Positions 18,164-28,486 of a stretch of 64,000 nucleotides of DNA are shown here, piece by piece. The position numbers and the translations under genes are program-made. The first letter of the stretch is position 1, and each line of letters begins with the position of its first letter. This DNA comes from Qipengyuania nanhaisediminis (lineage in GTDB: Bacteria; Pseudomonadota; Alphaproteobacteria; Sphingomonadales; Sphingomonadaceae): positions 310,001 through 374,000 of the forward strand of contig NZ_FOWZ01000002.1 in assembly GCF_900115585.1 (NCBI RefSeq), read 5' to 3'. The notes beneath the pieces were generated by a model that had not been told where the DNA came from, did not search any database, and worked only from the letters and a program-made list of their open reading frames with translations.

Positions 18164-19707
18164 CAGTGCTCTCCCTCCGATCCGTGCTCTGCAGCGATGT
18201 AGTTCGCAGCGTGTTCGTCAGGCGTGCCTACCGTCAGTGCGCTGTCATATTCGGGCGCGACGCTGGCGAGGCGGGCTTCAAGGGTGGCAATGTCCTGGCG
18301 CATCGGGGCGAGGAAACTTTCCGGATAGACGCCCATCCACAGCACGGCGGCGGCGATGGGTGCGAGCATGGCCCATTCGCGGGCATTGAGATCGGGCATG
18401 CGGGCAGCGTCGGCATTGACCTGCTCGCCGAATGCCACGCGGCGATAGAGATAAAGCATGTAGGCAGCGCCAAGGATGATGCCGGTGGTGCAGACCAGCG
18501 TCACGAAGGTCGAAACCTTGTAGATGCCTGCAAGGGCGAGGAATTCGCCAACGAAGTTGCTGGTCCCCGGCAGGCCGATGGAGGCCATGGTGAACAGCAG
18601 GAAGAAGAGCGCGTACTTCGGCATGTTGATCGACAGGCCGCCGTAGCGGGCGATCTCACGAGTATGCAGGCGGTCGTAGATGACGCCGACACACAGGAAC
18701 AGCGCACCCGAGACGAGGCCGTGGCCGAGCATGACCATCATCGCGCCCTCCAGACCCTGCACGTTGAATGCGAAGAGACCGACGGTCACGATCGCCATGT
18801 GGGCGACGGAGGAATAGGCGATGAGCTTCTTCATGTCCTCCTGCACCAGCGCGACGAGCGAGGTGTAGATCACGGCGACCATGGAGAGCGCGAAGACCAG
18901 CCAGGCAAGATCGGCACTGGCATCGGGGAACATCGGCAGGCTGAAACGGATGAAGCCGTAGCCACCGAGTTTCAACAAGACGCCAGCCAGGATGACCGAA
19001 CCCGCCGTCGGTGCCTGGACATGGGCGTCGGGCAGCCAAGTATGCACCGGCCACATCGGCATTTTGACTGCGAAGCTGGCGAAGAAGGCCAGCCACAACC
19101 ACAGCTGCGCATCGACCGGGAAATCGTACTGCATCAGCGTGGGAATGTCGGTCGTGCCCGCCTCGTTCACCATCCACAGCATGGCGATCAGCATCAGCAC
19201 CGAACCGAGCAGCGTATAGAGGAAGAACTTATACGACGCGTAGATGCGGTTATCGCCGCCCCAAACACCGATAATCAGGTACATCGGGATAAGGCCGGCT
19301 TCGAAGAAGATGTAGAACAGGAACAGGTCCTGCGCGGCGAACACGCCGATCATCAACACTTCCATGAGCAGGAAGGCCGCCATGTATTCGCCCACGCGCT
19401 TGGTGATCGAATCCCAGCTGGCGAGAATGCAGATCGGCATCAGGAATACCGAAAGCATGATGAGCATCAGCGCGATGCCGTCGATGCCAAGGGCATAGCT
19501 GAAGCCGGCGAACAATTCGGCGCGTTCGACGAACTGCCACTGTGCGCCGCCGATCTCGTAATTAAGCCACAGCAGGATGCCGAGAGCGAGATTGAAAAGC
19601 GTCGCGAACAGCGCGACCATTCGCGCGCTGCCGGCATTCAGGAACAGGCAGGCGATGGCCGCAACCAGCGGCACGGCGAGCATGAGCGAGAGGATGGGGA
19701 ACTCCAT
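18163..19707 (-). CDS. nuoM: NADH-quinone oxidoreductase subunit M
   Basis: NuoM is the middle antiporter-like subunit of the complex I membrane arm. The 514-residue protein has about 14 transmembrane helices, with the conserved AVKMPMWPVHTWLPDAH segment and the LGGYGFIRFSL helix. I take the ATG at 19707, which overlaps the nuoL stop by one base (TGATG), rather than the in-frame codon at 19722 that lies within nuoL. Its own stop overlaps the nuoN start by one base. Confidence 0.96.
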   Translation of the reverse strand: MEFPILSLMLAVPLVAAIACLFLNAGSARMVALFATLFNLALGILLWLNYEIGGAQWQFVERAELFAGFSYALGIDGIALMLIMLSVFLMPICILASWDSITKRVGEYMAAFLLMEVLMIGVFAAQDLFLFYIFFEAGLIPMYLIIGVWGGDNRIYASYKFFLYTLLGSVLMLIAMLWMVNEAGTTDIPTLMQYDFPVDAQLWLWLAFFASFAVKMPMWPVHTWLPDAHVQAPTAGSVILAGVLLKLGGYGFIRFSLPMFPDASADLAWLVFALSMVAVIYTSLVALVQEDMKKLIAYSSVAHMAIVTVGLFAFNVQGLEGAMMVMLGHGLVSGALFLCVGVIYDRLHTREIARYGGLSINMPKYALFFLLFTMASIGLPGTSNFVGEFLALAGIYKVSTFVTLVCTTGIILGAAYMLYLYRRVAFGEQVNADAARMPDLNAREWAMLAPIAAAVLWMGVYPESFLAPMRQDIATLEARLASVAPEYDSALTVGTPDEHAANYIAAEHGSEGEH

Positions 19708-21698
19708 CAGAACAGCACCCAAGTGACGGCGGCGACAAGTCCGAGGAGCATCACCAGCGCATAGCTATACAAATATCCGGTCTGGAACTTCTTGGCGCCC
19801 ACGGCACCCTTCTCGACGACCCAGGCCACGCCATTGGGGCCGAAGCGGTCGATCGTGCCGATATCGCCCAGCTTCCAGAACTGGCGGCCCAGCCAGAAGG
19901 CCGGCACCACGAAGAGGTAGTGGTAGAGCTCGTCGAAATACCACTTGTTATAGAGGAAGCGGTAGATCGGACCGAGTTGCTCGGCCGCCTTGCCGGGGAT
20001 CGAGGTATCCTTGATGTAGGCAAGCCAGGCGACGAAAAGGCCGATGAGCATCACGAAGAAAGCAGCGTATTTCACAGGCCAAGGAACCGCATGCATCGCG
20101 TGGATCAACGCTTCGTTATAGAAGATCGAACCACCCCAGAACGCTGCGCTATCGAGGAAGGCGGGCGCAAAAACCTGGCCTGCGGCAATCGCACCGATCG
20201 ACAGCACCCCGAGCGGGATCAGCATCGAGATCGGGCTTTCATGCGGGTGGTAGCCACCGGTCGTGTCCGCACCCGCTTCTTCGGGGGTCTTGTGGACCGA
20301 GTGCTGGATGTGCTCGCTCTCGATCCAGCGCGGCTTGCCCCAGAAGGTAAGGAACATCAGGCGCCAGCTGTAGAAGCTGGTGAGAAGCGCTGCGAACACG
20401 CCCATCCAGAACGCGAAGTTGCCGAGCTCGGTGCCGCGCGCGAACGCGACTTCGATGATGGCGTCCTTCGACCAGAAGCCTGCGAAACCTACGCCAAGGT
20501 GATAGATGCCGAGGCCGGTAATCGCGAGCGTGCCCATCATCATCGCCCAGAAGGTGAGCGGGATGTGCTTACGCAGATTGCCGTAATACCGCATGTCCTG
20601 CTCGTGATGCATCGCGTGGATGACCGAGCCAGCACCGAGGAACAGCAGCGCCTTGAAGAAAGCGTGCGTGAACAGGTGCAACATGGCCGCGCCATAAGCG
20701 CCCACGCCTGCGGCAAAGAACATGTAGCCAAGCTGCGAACAGGTCGAATAGGCGATGACGCGCTTGATGTCCCACTGCGTCGTGCCGACGGTCGCCGCGA
20801 AGATACAGGTGGCAGCACCAACGAAGGTCACCATCGCGAGCGCAATCGGCGCGGTCTCGAACATGGGCGACAGGCGGCAGACCATGAAGACACCGGCGGT
20901 GACCATCGTCGCGGCATGGATCAGCGCGGAAACGGGCGTCGGGCCTTCCATTGCATCGGGAAGCCAAGTGTGCAGGCCAAGCTGCGCCGACTTACCCATC
21001 GCGCCGATGAATAGCAGGATGCACAGGACATCCATGGTGTGGACGCGAAGGCCCAGGAAGCCGATCGTCGCACCGCTCATGCCGGGGGCCGCTTCGAGGA
21101 TTTCGGGGATCGACACCGTGCCGAATACCCAGAAGGTGCCGAAGATGCCCATCATGAAGCCAAGGTCGCCGACCCGGTTGACCACGAAAGCCTTGATAGC
21201 GGCGGCATTCGCGCTCGGCTTCTTGAACCAGAAACCGATCAGCAGGTAGCTGGCGAGGCCCACCCCTTCCCAACCGAAGAACATCTGGACGAGGTTGTCG
21301 GCGGTCACCAGCATCAGCATGGCGAAGGTAAACAGCGAAAGGTAGGCGAAGAACCGCGGCTGGTCCGGGTCTTCGTCCATGTAACCCCAGCTATAGAGGT
21401 GGACGAGCGCCGAAACGGTCGTGATGACCACCAGCATGACGGCGGTCAGAGTGTCGACGCGCAGTGCCCAGTCGAAGCTCAGCGCACCCGACTGGATCCA
21501 CGTGAGGACCGGGACGACTGTCGCTTCGGCATTACCCGACCAGAACGACAGGAAGATCGGCCAGCTCAGCGCGCAGGAGACAAACAGGCCGCCCGTGGTG
21601 ATGCTCTTGGCGAACACGCTCGGCGCGCTCTTGTTGACCAGTCCCGCGACAATCGACGCGAGCAGCGGCAGGAATACGATGACGAGGATCGATTGCAC
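19707..21698 (-). CDS. nuoL: NADH-quinone oxidoreductase subunit L
   Basis: NuoL is the distal antiporter-like subunit of complex I and carries the long lateral helix that runs back along the membrane arm. The 663-residue protein has about 16 transmembrane helices, the N-terminal [25 protein letters not shown] region (abridged here to its key LRVDTLT and HLYS ends), the motif [20 protein letters not shown], and a C-terminal extension (from about residue 540) that fits the lateral helix. It starts with GTG at 21698, six bases after nuoK. Confidence 0.96.
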   Translation of the reverse strand: MQSILVIVFLPLLASIVAGLVNKSAPSVFAKSITTGGLFVSCALSWPIFLSFWSGNAEATVVPVLTWIQSGALSFDWALRVDTLTAVMLVVITTVSALVHLYSWGYMDEDPDQPRFFAYLSLFTFAMLMLVTADNLVQMFFGWEGVGLASYLLIGFWFKKPSANAAAIKAFVVNRVGDLGFMMGIFGTFWVFGTVSIPEILEAAPGMSGATIGFLGLRVHTMDVLCILLFIGAMGKSAQLGLHTWLPDAMEGPTPVSALIHAATMVTAGVFMVCRLSPMFETAPIALAMVTFVGAATCIFAATVGTTQWDIKRVIAYSTCSQLGYMFFAAGVGAYGAAMLHLFTHAFFKALLFLGAGSVIHAMHHEQDMRYYGNLRKHIPLTFWAMMMGTLAITGLGIYHLGVGFAGFWSKDAIIEVAFARGTELGNFAFWMGVFAALLTSFYSWRLMFLTFWGKPRWIESEHIQHSVHKTPEEAGADTTGGYHPHESPISMLIPLGVLSIGAIAAGQVFAPAFLDSAAFWGGSIFYNEALIHAMHAVPWPVKYAAFFVMLIGLFVAWLAYIKDTSIPGKAAEQLGPIYRFLYNKWYFDELYHYLFVVPAFWLGRQFWKLGDIGTIDRFGPNGVAWVVEKGAVGAKKFQTGYLYSYALVMLLGLVAAVTWVLF

Positions 21699-21704
21699 GG
21701 TTGC

Positions 21705-22010
21705 TTACCCCTTCATCCGGTTCGCATCGTCGACCGCAATCGTGCCGCGGCCACGGAAATATATCATAAGGATCGCCAGACCGATGGCGGCTTCGGCAGC
21801 AGCAACGGTCAGGATGAACATCGCGAAGACCTGCCCGACCAGATCGCCCAGGAAAGCGCTGAATGCGACCATGTTGATGTTCACTGCGAGCAGGATCAGT
21901 TCGATCGCCATCAGGATGACGATGATGTTCTTGCGATTGAGGAAAATCCCCAGGACGCCGAGCACGAACAGGATCGTGCTGACGACGACATAGTGTTCGA
22001 TGCCAATCAC
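21705..22010 (-). CDS. nuoK: NADH-quinone oxidoreductase subunit K
   Basis: NuoK is a small membrane subunit (101 residues, three helices) that links the quinone module to the pumping subunits. The buried glutamate of helix 2 is seen in [11 protein letters not shown] near residue 36, and a second in the [10 protein letters not shown] helix near residue 70. The ATG start overlaps the nuoJ stop by four bases. Confidence 0.95.
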   Translation of the reverse strand: MIGIEHYVVVSTILFVLGVLGIFLNRKNIIVILMAIELILLAVNINMVAFSAFLGDLVGQVFAMFILTVAAAEAAIGLAILMIYFRGRGTIAVDDANRMKG

Positions 22011-22627
22011 AGCTCGACTCCCTTACCCACTTCGGGCTGTTTCATGACGGTTGCCTCGTCGGGATTGCGGCGGACCTGCTTGCCGATGTCCTGCTGTCCG
22101 CGCTTCGATTTGGAAGGACGGTGGGTTAGGACGATCGCCCCGATCATCGCGACGAGCAGAATGATGCCGGCGATCTCGAACAGGAATACATATTTGCTGT
22201 AGAGCAGCGCACCGATGGCGGCAGTATTGCTCTCGGCCACGACCGACGCATCGCCTGCAGGCGGCGTACCGAGGTTGATCGCGCCCACGTTATAGGCACC
22301 GATGCCCAGCACCAGCTCTGCGAGCAGTATCAGCGCCACGACGATCCCCAGCGGGAAATTGCGGATGAAGCCCGCGCGCATGGCCGCGACATCGATATCG
22401 AGCATCATGACCACGAACAGGAAAAGCACGGCGACTGCCCCGACGTAGACGATGACCAACAGCATCGCGATGAACTCGGCACCGACCAGCACCATGAGGC
22501 CGGCCGCGTTGAAGAAGGCGAGGATGAGCCACAGGACGGAATGCACCGGATTGCGGGCCGTGATTACCATCACGGCCGATGCAATCATGATGATCGCGAA
22601 CATGTAAAAGGCGATAGTCTGGATCAT
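22007..22627 (-). CDS. nuoJ: NADH-quinone oxidoreductase subunit J
   Basis: NuoJ is a membrane subunit at the junction of the complex I arms, with five predicted helices. The 206-residue protein has the typical [11 protein letters not shown] start of helix 2 and the [16 protein letters not shown] helix, which in known structures contains the pi-bulge that changes during turnover. It follows nuoI by 27 bases, one of the few real gaps in the operon. Confidence 0.94.
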   Translation of the reverse strand: MIQTIAFYMFAIIMIASAVMVITARNPVHSVLWLILAFFNAAGLMVLVGAEFIAMLLVIVYVGAVAVLFLFVVMMLDIDVAAMRAGFIRNFPLGIVVALILLAELVLGIGAYNVGAINLGTPPAGDASVVAESNTAAIGALLYSKYVFLFEIAGIILLVAMIGAIVLTHRPSKSKRGQQDIGKQVRRNPDEATVMKQPEVGKGVEL

Positions 22628-22654
22628 GTTGCCCCGGTTACGGTTGCGGCGCGG

Positions 22655-23140
22655 TTAGCGATAGGGTGCGTCGGCTTCAAGGTTCGCGGCGATGGCCCGC
22701 TCCCACTTGTCACCATTCGCGAGCAGCTTGGCCTTGTCGTAAAGCAGCTCCTCGCGGGTTTCGGTTGCGTATTCGAAGTTCGGGCCTTCGACGACGGCAT
22801 CGACCGGGCAGGCTTCCTGGCAGAAACCGCAGTAGATGCACTTGGTCATGTCGATGTCGTAGCGCGTGGTACGGCGGCTGCCGTCTTCACGCGGTTCGGC
22901 CTCGATCGTGATAGCCTGCGCCGGGCAGACAGCTTCGCACAGCTTGCAGGCGATGCAGCGCTCTTCCCCGTTGGGATAGCGGCGCAGGGCATGCTCACCG
23001 CGGAAACGCGGGCTCAGCGGGTTCTTCTCGAACGGATAGTTGATCGTGACCTTGGGCTTGAAGAAGTACTTCAGCGTGAGGGCGTGCGCCTTCACGAACT
23101 CCCACAAGGTAAACGACTTGATCAGATGGGCGACGCTCAT
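22655..23140 (-). CDS. nuoI: NADH-quinone oxidoreductase subunit I
   Basis: NuoI carries the two [4Fe-4S] clusters N6a and N6b that pass electrons toward N2 at the quinone site. The 161-residue protein has both ferredoxin motifs: [13 protein letters not shown] near residue 62 and [13 protein letters not shown] near residue 101. The ATG at 23140 overlaps the nuoH stop by four bases and gives the usual amphipathic N-terminus; a longer reading upstream lies inside nuoH. Confidence 0.96.
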   Translation of the reverse strand: MSVAHLIKSFTLWEFVKAHALTLKYFFKPKVTINYPFEKNPLSPRFRGEHALRRYPNGEERCIACKLCEAVCPAQAITIEAEPREDGSRRTTRYDIDMTKCIYCGFCQEACPVDAVVEGPNFEYATETREELLYDKAKLLANGDKWERAIAANLEADAPYR

Positions 23141-24198
23141 GCGGCGGCTCCGAAGTGACCGGTCGCCATCAGGTAACCGGAAATGACAAGGACGAAAACG
23201 AGGCTCAACGGCAGGAACACCTTCCAGCCCAGGCGCATCAGCTGGTCGTAGCGATAGCGCGGGACGGTCGCCATGACCCAGCTGAACATGAAGAAGAAGA
23301 AGAACGCCTTCAGCAGCAGCCAGACGATGCCCGGAATATCGAACCAGGGGATCAGGTCGATATCTAGCGGCGGCAGCCAGCCACCGAAGAACAGCAGCGC
23401 GTTGAGAATGCACATCAGCAGGATGTTCGCATACTCACCGAGCCAGAAGAGCGCGAAGCTCATCGAGCTGTATTCGGTCTGGTAACCGGCGACGAGTTCC
23501 GATTCCGCCTCGGTAAGGTCGAACGGGACACGCTGCGTTTCCGCGAGGCAGGAGATGAAGAACATCACCCAGATCGGGAAGATCAGCGGGTGGACGACAT
23601 AGGCGTTCACGATGCCGAGGCCGAAGCCTTCCTGCGCCCGCACGATGTCGTTGAGATTGAAAGTACCTGCGAACAGGACGACGCAGACGAGGATGAAGCC
23701 GATCGAGACTTCATAACTGATCATCTGTGCCGAAGCGCGCATGGCCGAGAAGAACGGATACTTCGAGTTCGAAGCCCAACCGGCCATGATGATGCCGTAG
23801 ACCGACAGCGAACTTACCGCGAGGATGTAGAGCAGTCCGACATTGATATCGGCCAGCACCATGCCTGCATCGAAGGGGATGACCGCCCATGCCGCCAGCG
23901 CGACGGTAAATGTCACGATCGGGGCGAGCAGGAAGATGCCCTTGTTTGCCGCGCTCGGGATGATGGTTTCTTGGAGGAACACCTTCAGACCGTCGGCAAA
24001 GCTCTGCAGCAGGCCGAAGGGTCCGACCACGTTGGGGCCGCGGCGCAGGTTGATCGCCGCCCAGACCTTGCGGTCGACGTAAATGATCATGGCTACTGCC
24101 AGCATCAGCGGCAGCGCGATGAGCAGGATGCCGGCAACGGTGGCTACGCCCCACGCCCATTCGTAGCTCATGCCGAGGGATTGGAAGAACTCGGTCAT
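23137..24198 (-). CDS. nuoH: NADH-quinone oxidoreductase subunit H
   Basis: NuoH (353 residues, about eight helices) forms most of the quinone chamber and the entry of the first proton channel. The conserved charged loop [19 protein letters not shown] (about residues 230-248) lines the quinone site; [15 protein letters not shown] lies near residue 52. Its start overlaps the 63-residue membrane ORF by four bases and its stop overlaps nuoI. Confidence 0.96.
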   Translation of the reverse strand: MTEFFQSLGMSYEWAWGVATVAGILLIALPLMLAVAMIIYVDRKVWAAINLRRGPNVVGPFGLLQSFADGLKVFLQETIIPSAANKGIFLLAPIVTFTVALAAWAVIPFDAGMVLADINVGLLYILAVSSLSVYGIIMAGWASNSKYPFFSAMRASAQMISYEVSIGFILVCVVLFAGTFNLNDIVRAQEGFGLGIVNAYVVHPLIFPIWVMFFISCLAETQRVPFDLTEAESELVAGYQTEYSSMSFALFWLGEYANILLMCILNALLFFGGWLPPLDIDLIPWFDIPGIVWLLLKAFFFFFMFSWVMATVPRYRYDQLMRLGWKVFLPLSLVFVLVISGYLMATGHFGAAA

Positions 24199-24386
24199 TT
24201 GCGACCTTCCATGTGAATATCAAAGCGCACCAGGGCGGCAGCGGCAATCAGCAACCAGCTGCCGTAAAAGACATTATCGATTACCGGACCGCCGGTAATG
24301 ATGGTGGCTGCGACAGCCGCAACAAAGAACAGGATCAGGAAGTGCGGCGTGAAACGCGCCACCACGCGGGTGAAAGGATCGCTCAT
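24195..24386 (-). CDS. 63-residue membrane protein between nuoG and nuoH
   Basis: I do not recognise this small protein. It has two hydrophobic segments, about residues 14-32 and 40-54, and a positively charged C-terminus (DIHMEGRK). Its start overlaps nuoG by four bases and its stop overlaps nuoH by four bases, so it is locked into translation of the operon and is very likely expressed. It may be a small accessory subunit, assembly factor or regulator of complex I. No such gene belongs to the canonical 14-subunit set. Confidence 0.8.
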   Translation of the reverse strand: MSDPFTRVVARFTPHFLILFFVAAVAATIITGGPVIDNVFYGSWLLIAAAALVRFDIHMEGRK

Positions 24387-26371
24387 TCCGCCGCCTCCGC
24401 AAGCTCGCCGTCATGCAGGAGTTCGCTTGAGCAGCGCTGCATCACTTCGCTGGCACGCGCGATAGGGTTGGTGAGGTAGAAATCCTTGATCGGATAGGCA
24501 CTCATGGTGCCTTCCGCCTTCGCCTTGGCGTCGACCTTGGGAAGCGCACCATAATCGGCCAGGCCTTCTTCGCCGAGAGCCGGGACTTCAGCGATCATCG
24601 CAGACTGCAACTGAGCGAAATTGTCGAAACCGACTTCAACCTTGAGGGCATCGGCAAGCGCACGCAGGATCGTCCAGTCCTCGCGTGCATCACCCGGTGC
24701 GAAAACGGCCTTTTCGGCGAACTGCACGCGGCCTTCGGTGTTGACGTAGGTCCCGTCCTTTTCGGCATAGCTAGCTGCCGGAAGGATGATGTCGGCCGAA
24801 TGCGCGCCCTTGTCGCCGTGATGGCCAATGTAGACCTTCAGCGTATCGGTGAACGGCTCGTAGTCCATTTCGTCAGCGCCCAGGCTGATAAGGACCTTGG
24901 GCTTGGCCTTGACGATGTCCGCCATGCCGCCCTTCTGCGCGAAGCCGAGCATCAGGCCGCCCATACGCGCGGCGGAGAAATGCAGGACGTTGAAGTCCGC
25001 TCCCCAATCGCTGGCGAGCGCCATTGCCTTGCCATGCGCACCCTTGAGCGCACCGCCGCCGACGATGACTGCGCCGCGTTCGGCATTCTTGAAGGCGTCC
25101 GCGACGTCCTTCGGGAGCTTGTTGAGAACGCCAAGGTCTTCACCGAGGAATTCAGCGGGATAGGTCGTGTCCCAGTAAGGTCCGACAACGTAAACCTTCG
25201 CACCGCGCTTCACGGCCTTGCGAATGCGCACGTTGACCAGCGGGGCTTCCCAGCGGATGTGGCTGCCGACAATCAGGATCGCGCCGGCGTGTTCGAGACC
25301 TTCGAAAGTCGAGTTGAAGTTGACCGCGGCCAGGTTCGACACGTCATAATCCATGCCGGTCTGACGACCTTCGATCAGCTTCGAACCGCACGCCTTGAGC
25401 AGCGCTTTGGCGGCGAACATCGTTTCGCAATCAACCATGTCACCGGCCACGGCGGCGATGGCCTTGCCGGGCTTGGCCTTGGCGATGGCCTTGAAAGCCT
25501 CGTCCCAGGTCGCCGGCTGCAATTTACCGCGCTTGCGCATGAAGACCTTGTCGAGACGACGCTTGGACAAGCCGTCGACCATGTAGCGGCCCTTGTCGGA
25601 CAGCCATTCCTCGTTGACCGCATCATTGACGCGCGGAAGTGCACGCATGACTTCACGGCCACGGCTGTCGAGGCGGATATTCGCGCCGACCGCATCGGAA
25701 ACGTCGATGCTGAGCGTCTTCTTGAGCTCCCACGGACGCGCTTCGAACGCGTAGGGGCGCGACGTGAGCGCGCCGACCGGGCAGAGGTCGATCACATTTG
25801 CCGAAAGCTCGTGCTCGGCTGCCTGCTCGAGGTAGGTCGTGATCTGCATGTCCTCGCCGCGACCGACCGCGCCGATTTCGTCCACGCCAGCAATTTCCTC
25901 GCTGAAGCGCACGCAACGGGTGCAGTGAATGCAGCGGGTCATGACCGTCTTGATCAGCGGGCCCATGTATTTCTCGGTGACGGCGCGCTTGTTTTCCTCA
26001 TAGCGCGTCGCGCCGCGGCCGTAAGCGACCGACTGGTCCTGCAGGTCGCATTCACCGCCCTGGTCGCAGATCGGGCAATCGAGCGGGTGATTGATGAGCA
26101 GGAATTCCATCACGCCTTCGCGCGCGGTCTTCACCATCTCGCTATCGGTGCGGATTTCCTGGCCTTCGGTGGCCGGGAGCGCACAACTCGCCTGCGGCTT
26201 GGGCGGCCCGGGCTTCACCTCGACGAGGCACATGCGGCAGTTGCCGGCAATGCTCAGCCGCTCGTGATAGCAGAAACGCGGGATTTCCTTGCCCGCAAGC
26301 TCGCACGCCTGAAGGACGGTTGCGCCTTCGGGGACTTCGAGTTCCTGTCCGTCTACTGTAACCTTGGGCAT
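24383..26371 (-). CDS. nuoG: NADH-quinone oxidoreductase subunit G
   Basis: NuoG is the large iron-sulfur subunit of the NADH dehydrogenase module. The 662-residue protein has an N-terminal [2Fe-2S] domain (cysteines 34, 45, 48 and 63), the His-plus-three-Cys [4Fe-4S] motif CPICDQGGECDLQD near residue 108, the ferredoxin-type RCIHCTRC near 152, and a molybdopterin-oxidoreductase-like C-terminal domain that binds no molybdenum. The length is close to mitochondrial and other alphaproteobacterial homologues. The start overlaps the nuoF stop by one base. Confidence 0.96.
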   Translation of the reverse strand: MPKVTVDGQELEVPEGATVLQACELAGKEIPRFCYHERLSIAGNCRMCLVEVKPGPPKPQASCALPATEGQEIRTDSEMVKTAREGVMEFLLINHPLDCPICDQGGECDLQDQSVAYGRGATRYEENKRAVTEKYMGPLIKTVMTRCIHCTRCVRFSEEIAGVDEIGAVGRGEDMQITTYLEQAAEHELSANVIDLCPVGALTSRPYAFEARPWELKKTLSIDVSDAVGANIRLDSRGREVMRALPRVNDAVNEEWLSDKGRYMVDGLSKRRLDKVFMRKRGKLQPATWDEAFKAIAKAKPGKAIAAVAGDMVDCETMFAAKALLKACGSKLIEGRQTGMDYDVSNLAAVNFNSTFEGLEHAGAILIVGSHIRWEAPLVNVRIRKAVKRGAKVYVVGPYWDTTYPAEFLGEDLGVLNKLPKDVADAFKNAERGAVIVGGGALKGAHGKAMALASDWGADFNVLHFSAARMGGLMLGFAQKGGMADIVKAKPKVLISLGADEMDYEPFTDTLKVYIGHHGDKGAHSADIILPAASYAEKDGTYVNTEGRVQFAEKAVFAPGDAREDWTILRALADALKVEVGFDNFAQLQSAMIAEVPALGEEGLADYGALPKVDAKAKAEGTMSAYPIKDFYLTNPIARASEVMQRCSSELLHDGELAEAAE

Positions 26372-27675
26372 TATTCAGCTGCTTCCAGAGTATCGGGGGC
26401 AAACTTTGCGTTGTGTTCTTCGATCCGGCGCTCAAGCTCGGGGCGGAAGTGGCGGATGAGGCCCTGGATCGGCCATGCGGCCGCGTCACCCAGCGCGCAG
26501 ATGGTGTGGCCTTCGACCTGCTTGGTGACCTGCTGCAGCATATCGATTTCCTCGATCGCCGCGTCGCCGGTGCGCAGGCGCTCCATCATGCGCCACATCC
26601 AGCCCGTGCCTTCGCGGCAGGGCGTGCACTGGCCGCAACTCTCGTGCTTGTAGAAATAGCTCAAGCGGGAAATCGCGCGCACGATGTCGGTCGACTTGTC
26701 CATGACGATGACGCCGGCCGTGCCGAGGCCCGAACCCAAGTCCTTGAGCCCGTCGAAGTCCATCGGCGCGTCCCAGATCTGCTCTGCCGGGACCAGCGGT
26801 ACCGAGGAACCGCCGGGGATCACGGCGAGGAGGTTGTCCTTGCCGCCGATGATGCCGCCGCAGTGCTTCTCGATCAGCTCGCTGAACGGGATCGAGAGCG
26901 CTTCCTCGACCACGCAGGGCTTGTTCACATGGCCGCTGATCTGGAAGAGCTTGGTGCCCTTGTTGTTCTCGCGGCCGAAGCTTGCGAACCAGCTCGCGCC
27001 GCGACGCAGGATGGTCGGGACGACGGCGATCGATTCCACATTGTTGACCGTGGTCGGGCAGCCATAGAGGCCCGCGCCTGCCGGGAACGGGGGCTTGAGA
27101 CGGGGCTGACCCTTCTTGCCCTCGAGACTCTCGATCATCGCGGTTTCCTCGCCGCAGATGTAGGCGCCCGCGCCGCGGTGCAGGAAGACGTCGAAATCAT
27201 AGCCCGATTTCGAGGCGTTCTTGCCGATCAGGCCAGCGTCATAGGCCTCGTCGATCGCGGCCTGCAGAGTCTCTGCCTCGCGGATGTACTCGCCGCGAAT
27301 GTAGATGTAGGCCGCCCTCGCCCGCATGGCGTAGCCGGCGACCAACGCGCCTTCGATCAGCTTGTGCGGATCGTGGCGGATGATCTCGCGGTCCTTGCAG
27401 GAACCGGGCTCGGATTCGTCGGCGTTGATGACGAGGAAACTCGGACGGCCGTCCTTCGATTCCTTCGGCATGAACGACCATTTGAGGCCGGTCGGGAAGC
27501 CTGCGCCACCACGGCCGCGAAGGCCGGAAGCCTTCACTTCCTCGATGATGTTGTCATGTCCGCGCGCGATCAGCGACTTGGTATCATCCCAGTCGCCGCG
27601 CTGCTGCGCCGCCTTCAGGCCCCAGTCCTGGAAGCCGTAGAGGTTGGTAAAGATGCGATCCTTGTCGGCGAGCAT
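26371..27675 (-). CDS. nuoF: NADH-quinone oxidoreductase subunit F
   Basis: NuoF binds NADH, FMN and cluster N3 and is the electron entry point of complex I. In the 434-residue protein the glycine-rich NADH loop is [13 protein letters not shown] (from about residue 57), the FMN region includes [13 protein letters not shown] near 175, and cluster N3 is held by [12 protein letters not shown] near 350. I place the start at ATG 27675, where a GGAGG lies nine bases upstream and the codon overlaps the stop of the 47-residue ORF. A longer in-frame reading has no such support. Confidence 0.96.
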   Translation of the reverse strand: MLADKDRIFTNLYGFQDWGLKAAQQRGDWDDTKSLIARGHDNIIEEVKASGLRGRGGAGFPTGLKWSFMPKESKDGRPSFLVINADESEPGSCKDREIIRHDPHKLIEGALVAGYAMRARAAYIYIRGEYIREAETLQAAIDEAYDAGLIGKNASKSGYDFDVFLHRGAGAYICGEETAMIESLEGKKGQPRLKPPFPAGAGLYGCPTTVNNVESIAVVPTILRRGASWFASFGRENNKGTKLFQISGHVNKPCVVEEALSIPFSELIEKHCGGIIGGKDNLLAVIPGGSSVPLVPAEQIWDAPMDFDGLKDLGSGLGTAGVIVMDKSTDIVRAISRLSYFYKHESCGQCTPCREGTGWMWRMMERLRTGDAAIEEIDMLQQVTKQVEGHTICALGDAAAWPIQGLIRHFRPELERRIEEHNAKFAPDTLEAAE

Positions 27676-27818
27676 CAGGCGAGACCTCCGAATACGAAAA
27701 TGGCAGCCGCGATCAGGATCACGACCAGTGCGATCGTCTTCACGACGCCCTTGAAGACTTTCCACGCGACCACGATCGCGACCAGCGCGAGGATGATGGT
27801 GAGCCAGTCGGCGCTCAT
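27675..27818 (-). CDS. 47-residue membrane peptide between nuoE and nuoF
   Basis: This short ORF begins [10 protein letters not shown] and ends IFVFGGLA. It has two hydrophobic stretches (residues 5-18 and 29-46) around a basic turn ([10 protein letters not shown]), so it is probably a hairpin or single-span inner-membrane peptide. The ATG overlaps the nuoE stop by four bases (ATGA) and its stop overlaps the nuoF start by one base (TGATG). That exact fit in both directions, together with hydrophobic coding sequence, argues strongly that it is translated. I do not know a named family for it. Confidence 0.75.
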   Translation of the reverse strand: MSADWLTIILALVAIVVAWKVFKGVVKTIALVVILIAAAIFVFGGLA

Positions 27819-28486
27819 GACCACTCACTCCGATAATCGTGGTTTTCCTCGACCATCGCTTCGAGCGAGCTCAGCGCGTTGGCCGGTTCGCTGGTGTGAC
27901 GGCCCGGCTCCTGCGTTCCAGCCTTGGGCTGCTCACCCTTTGCCAATGCATCGAGGATGGTGTCGAGGCGCTCGGGCGTAAGGTCTTCGTAATTGTCGTC
28001 GTTGATCTGGACCATCGGCGCGGTGGCGCAATTGCCCATGCATTCGACTTCGGTGAGGGTCCACAGGCCGTCTTCCGACACGTGGCCCTTCTTCATGCCG
28101 CGCTTCTTGCAGGTTTCGAACAGACCGTCCGAACCGCGTAGCATGCAGGGCGTCGTGCCACAGACTTGCACGTGGTACTTACCCACCGGCTTCATGTTGT
28201 ACATGAAGTAGAAGCTGGCGACTTCGAGCACGCGGATGACCGGCATGTCGAGATAGTCGGCGACATATTCGATCACCGGCAGCGGCAGCCAGCCCTGCGT
28301 ATTCGTTTCCTCACCGACCTGGCGCTGTGCAAGGTCGAGTAGCGGCATCACCGCGGAACGCTGGCGTCCCTCGGGATAGCGCGCAATCGCCTTGTCCGCA
28401 CGCTCGCGGTAGCTTTCGTTAAACTCGAAAGCACCCCAGCGCTCGCGCAGCTCGGGAGTATCGGGTGCGGGATTACGGTCAGCCAT
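27815..28486 (-). CDS. nuoE: NADH-quinone oxidoreductase subunit E
   Basis: NuoE holds the [2Fe-2S] cluster N1a, ligated by four cysteines in CGTTPCML (near residue 109) and [10 protein letters not shown] (near residue 150), in a thioredoxin-like fold. The 223-residue protein has a polar C-terminal tail of about 40 residues after the fold (from around [10 protein letters not shown]), longer than in E. coli NuoE. The start overlaps the nuoD stop by one base (TAATG) and the stop overlaps the 47-residue ORF. Confidence 0.95.
   Translation of the reverse strand: MADRNPAPDTPELRERWGAFEFNESYRERADKAIARYPEGRQRSAVMPLLDLAQRQVGEETNTQGWLPLPVIEYVADYLDMPVIRVLEVASFYFMYNMKPVGKYHVQVCGTTPCMLRGSDGLFETCKKRGMKKGHVSEDGLWTLTEVECMGNCATAPMVQINDDNYEDLTPERLDTILDALAKGEQPKAGTQEPGRHTSEPANALSSLEAMVEENHDYRSEWS

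Noticed and set aside
18166-21014. Long plus-strand frames opposite nuoM and nuoL, rich in His, Glu, Asp and Arg
   Set aside because: Their polar composition is what hydrophobic membrane-protein codons give when read in reverse; they overlap clear subunits.
24800-26653. 617-residue plus-strand frame opposite nuoG
   Set aside because: nuoG carries all iron-sulfur motifs on the minus strand; the opposite frame is a shadow.
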